Below are positions 62,801 through 64,000 of a stretch of 64,000 nt of DNA, piece by piece. Source of the DNA: Nomia melanderi (taxonomy: Eukaryota; Arthropoda; Insecta; Hymenoptera; Halictidae); assembly GCF_051020985.1 (NCBI RefSeq), contig NC_134999.1, positions 37,729,160-37,793,159 on the forward strand, read 5' to 3'. The notes beneath the pieces were generated by a model. It was not told where the DNA came from. It saw nothing but the letters and a program-made list of their open reading frames with translations, and made no database searches. Made by a program: the position numbers and the translations under genes. The first letter of the stretch is position 1. Each line of letters starts with the position of its first letter.

Positions 62801-64000
62801 TGCACCCCACAGGACAAGGGACCACATTCTCGGATATAAATAGTCGCATGAAAAAGTAAGCGAGATATTTCATACAAACATAGAATGTGCAATTTTCCTT
62901 TTACCAAAATCTATTCGAGTGTATTGTATATACTTTGTCTCAATCCTTAGCTAGACTACTTTATACGCATCTTTCTGTCCGATTTTATCACCTAAATTCT
63001 GACCAAGTGTGGGACGATTCATCCCCATGAATTACCCTAACAAATTTCCGTGCTCCTTACTTCCAGCGAAAGATGTCCCTAAAGCAGCTGACCTGGGAGC
63101 ACAGCGGCAGGGGAGTTGGAAAATCGCGAGACAGTGCGACGCCAGACGTGTGTCCTAATTGAAGAACTTTTAATTGCGCACCGGCGTGCAGCTGCAATTA
63201 AGGAATCTCGAGAGGTCGGGCATCGTCGCCTGCTCGCAGCGCCAGTGAAACCGAATCGTTAGCCGTGATATCGCGCGATTTAATCTCCGACGCCGCCATT
63301 CGTTTCTTTTCTCTCGATTCCGTTGCTCGTTAAGTCCCCCACTCCCCGTGCCCGTTTTTCCACGGGCTATACGCGCCACCAAAGAGTCCCGTCTACCGTC
63401 TAACAGATCCTTCCCAACCCTCTGTCTCGAACAGTTCCATTATCCTGGCTAAATTTCGTCTTTGTTCATCGCGCCGCGACGAACAAAACACGATCCCGAA
63501 GTTCCTATCCCCGGAGAACGTTACAGTTCCAAACTCAAACTCCGGTAAACGTCGTTTCGACGCAGACTTGTTAGACGACGGAGCTGCCGAGACGATGACG
63601 AGACGCGTCAACGGCGTCTGGCGAGGCGGGATGAAAGAAGACGCGTTATTTTCGACGATCGTTTTTATAAAACGGGTGACCGCGGTTGTGCGAGACTCTC
63701 CGAAAATAGAACGGGAATAACGTCGCCAAAAATTCGCTAGCCCGTTCTAATCTTGTTAGGCATATTCACTGTGAATTTTCTGGCAATTAACACTTGGATA
63801 TTGCTTGTGAATTTTTGAATTTTTGAATTCTGTAGCTTCGAAGATATGGGAGTTAAACATGAAACAGAGGATCGTCGAGTTAAGAAGAGAATAGAAAGTT
63901 TCTCACAGAACACCAAGATATTCGATGAATTGTTAAGGAACATATAGGATCATAGATCCCAAAGTTCGCCTCGAAACTTGACTAGTATCAAGGATTAAGT

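Larger units (their letters stand above)
52076..64000. other. Non-coding stretch with a few doubtful open frames
   Basis: No gene is firmly supported. A candidate exon at 53597-53889 is listed separately. CpG-rich blocks occur at about 52.2-52.6, 53.8-54.6, 57.2-57.6, 58.1-58.6 and 59.2-59.7 kb. A TTAACCCTTTGAAAGC mini-repeat end lies on the minus strand at 59878-59893. The final 1 kb is AT-richer with nothing recognisable. Confidence 0.5.

Overview
The window looks like animal nuclear DNA, most likely from an insect. Coding exons are short, split by GT-AG introns and embedded in long non-coding sequence. There are no operons, rRNA or tRNA genes, or CRISPR arrays. CpG-rich stretches alternate with AT-rich ones, short microsatellites are common, and TTAA-bounded mini-repeats beginning TTAACCCTTTG recur. 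This texture is what I would expect of Hymenoptera (bee, ant or wasp), but that placement is inference. About 2 kb at most is confidently coding.

Two protein-coding loci can be supported. (1) On the minus strand, two exons at 7702-7739 and 8294-8402 join in frame to give 48 complete codons plus one codon split across the junction, forming most of an atypical C1 zinc-finger domain that best fits the N-terminal C1 of a tensin. The last zinc ligand and the rest of the gene must lie at lower coordinates, probably beyond the window start. The 5' end lies at higher coordinates; a short minus-strand ORF ending at a good splice donor (9992-10061) may belong to it. (2) On the plus strand, a complete six-exon gene (37538-41962, 578 residues) encodes a solute carrier family 5 sodium-coupled transporter of the monocarboxylate/multivitamin type. 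An upstream two-codon start exon (37051-37056) would splice into it in frame.

Layout: 1-7.7 kb, non-coding, probably tensin intron; 7.7-8.4 kb, tensin C1 exons; 8.4-37 kb, long non-coding sequence with a nest of TTAA mini-elements at 18.7-19.3 kb, CpG-rich islands and a symmetric inverted-repeat block at 33.9 kb; 37-42.2 kb, the SLC5 gene; 42.2-64 kb, non-coding sequence with a degenerate ~72 bp tandem repeat at 51.9 kb and a few unassigned open frames.

The two genes have no evident functional link: one is a focal-adhesion/cytoskeletal adaptor, the other a membrane transporter. The clearest unusual structure is a 225 bp element at 18832-19056 with near-perfect inverted ends, CCCTTTGCAC...GTGCAAAGGG, flanked by TTAA on both sides, as in non-autonomous piggyBac-type elements. 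It may sit inside a second TTAA-bounded element. The same TTAACCCTTTG end recurs at five other places. I found no undescribed multi-gene system.
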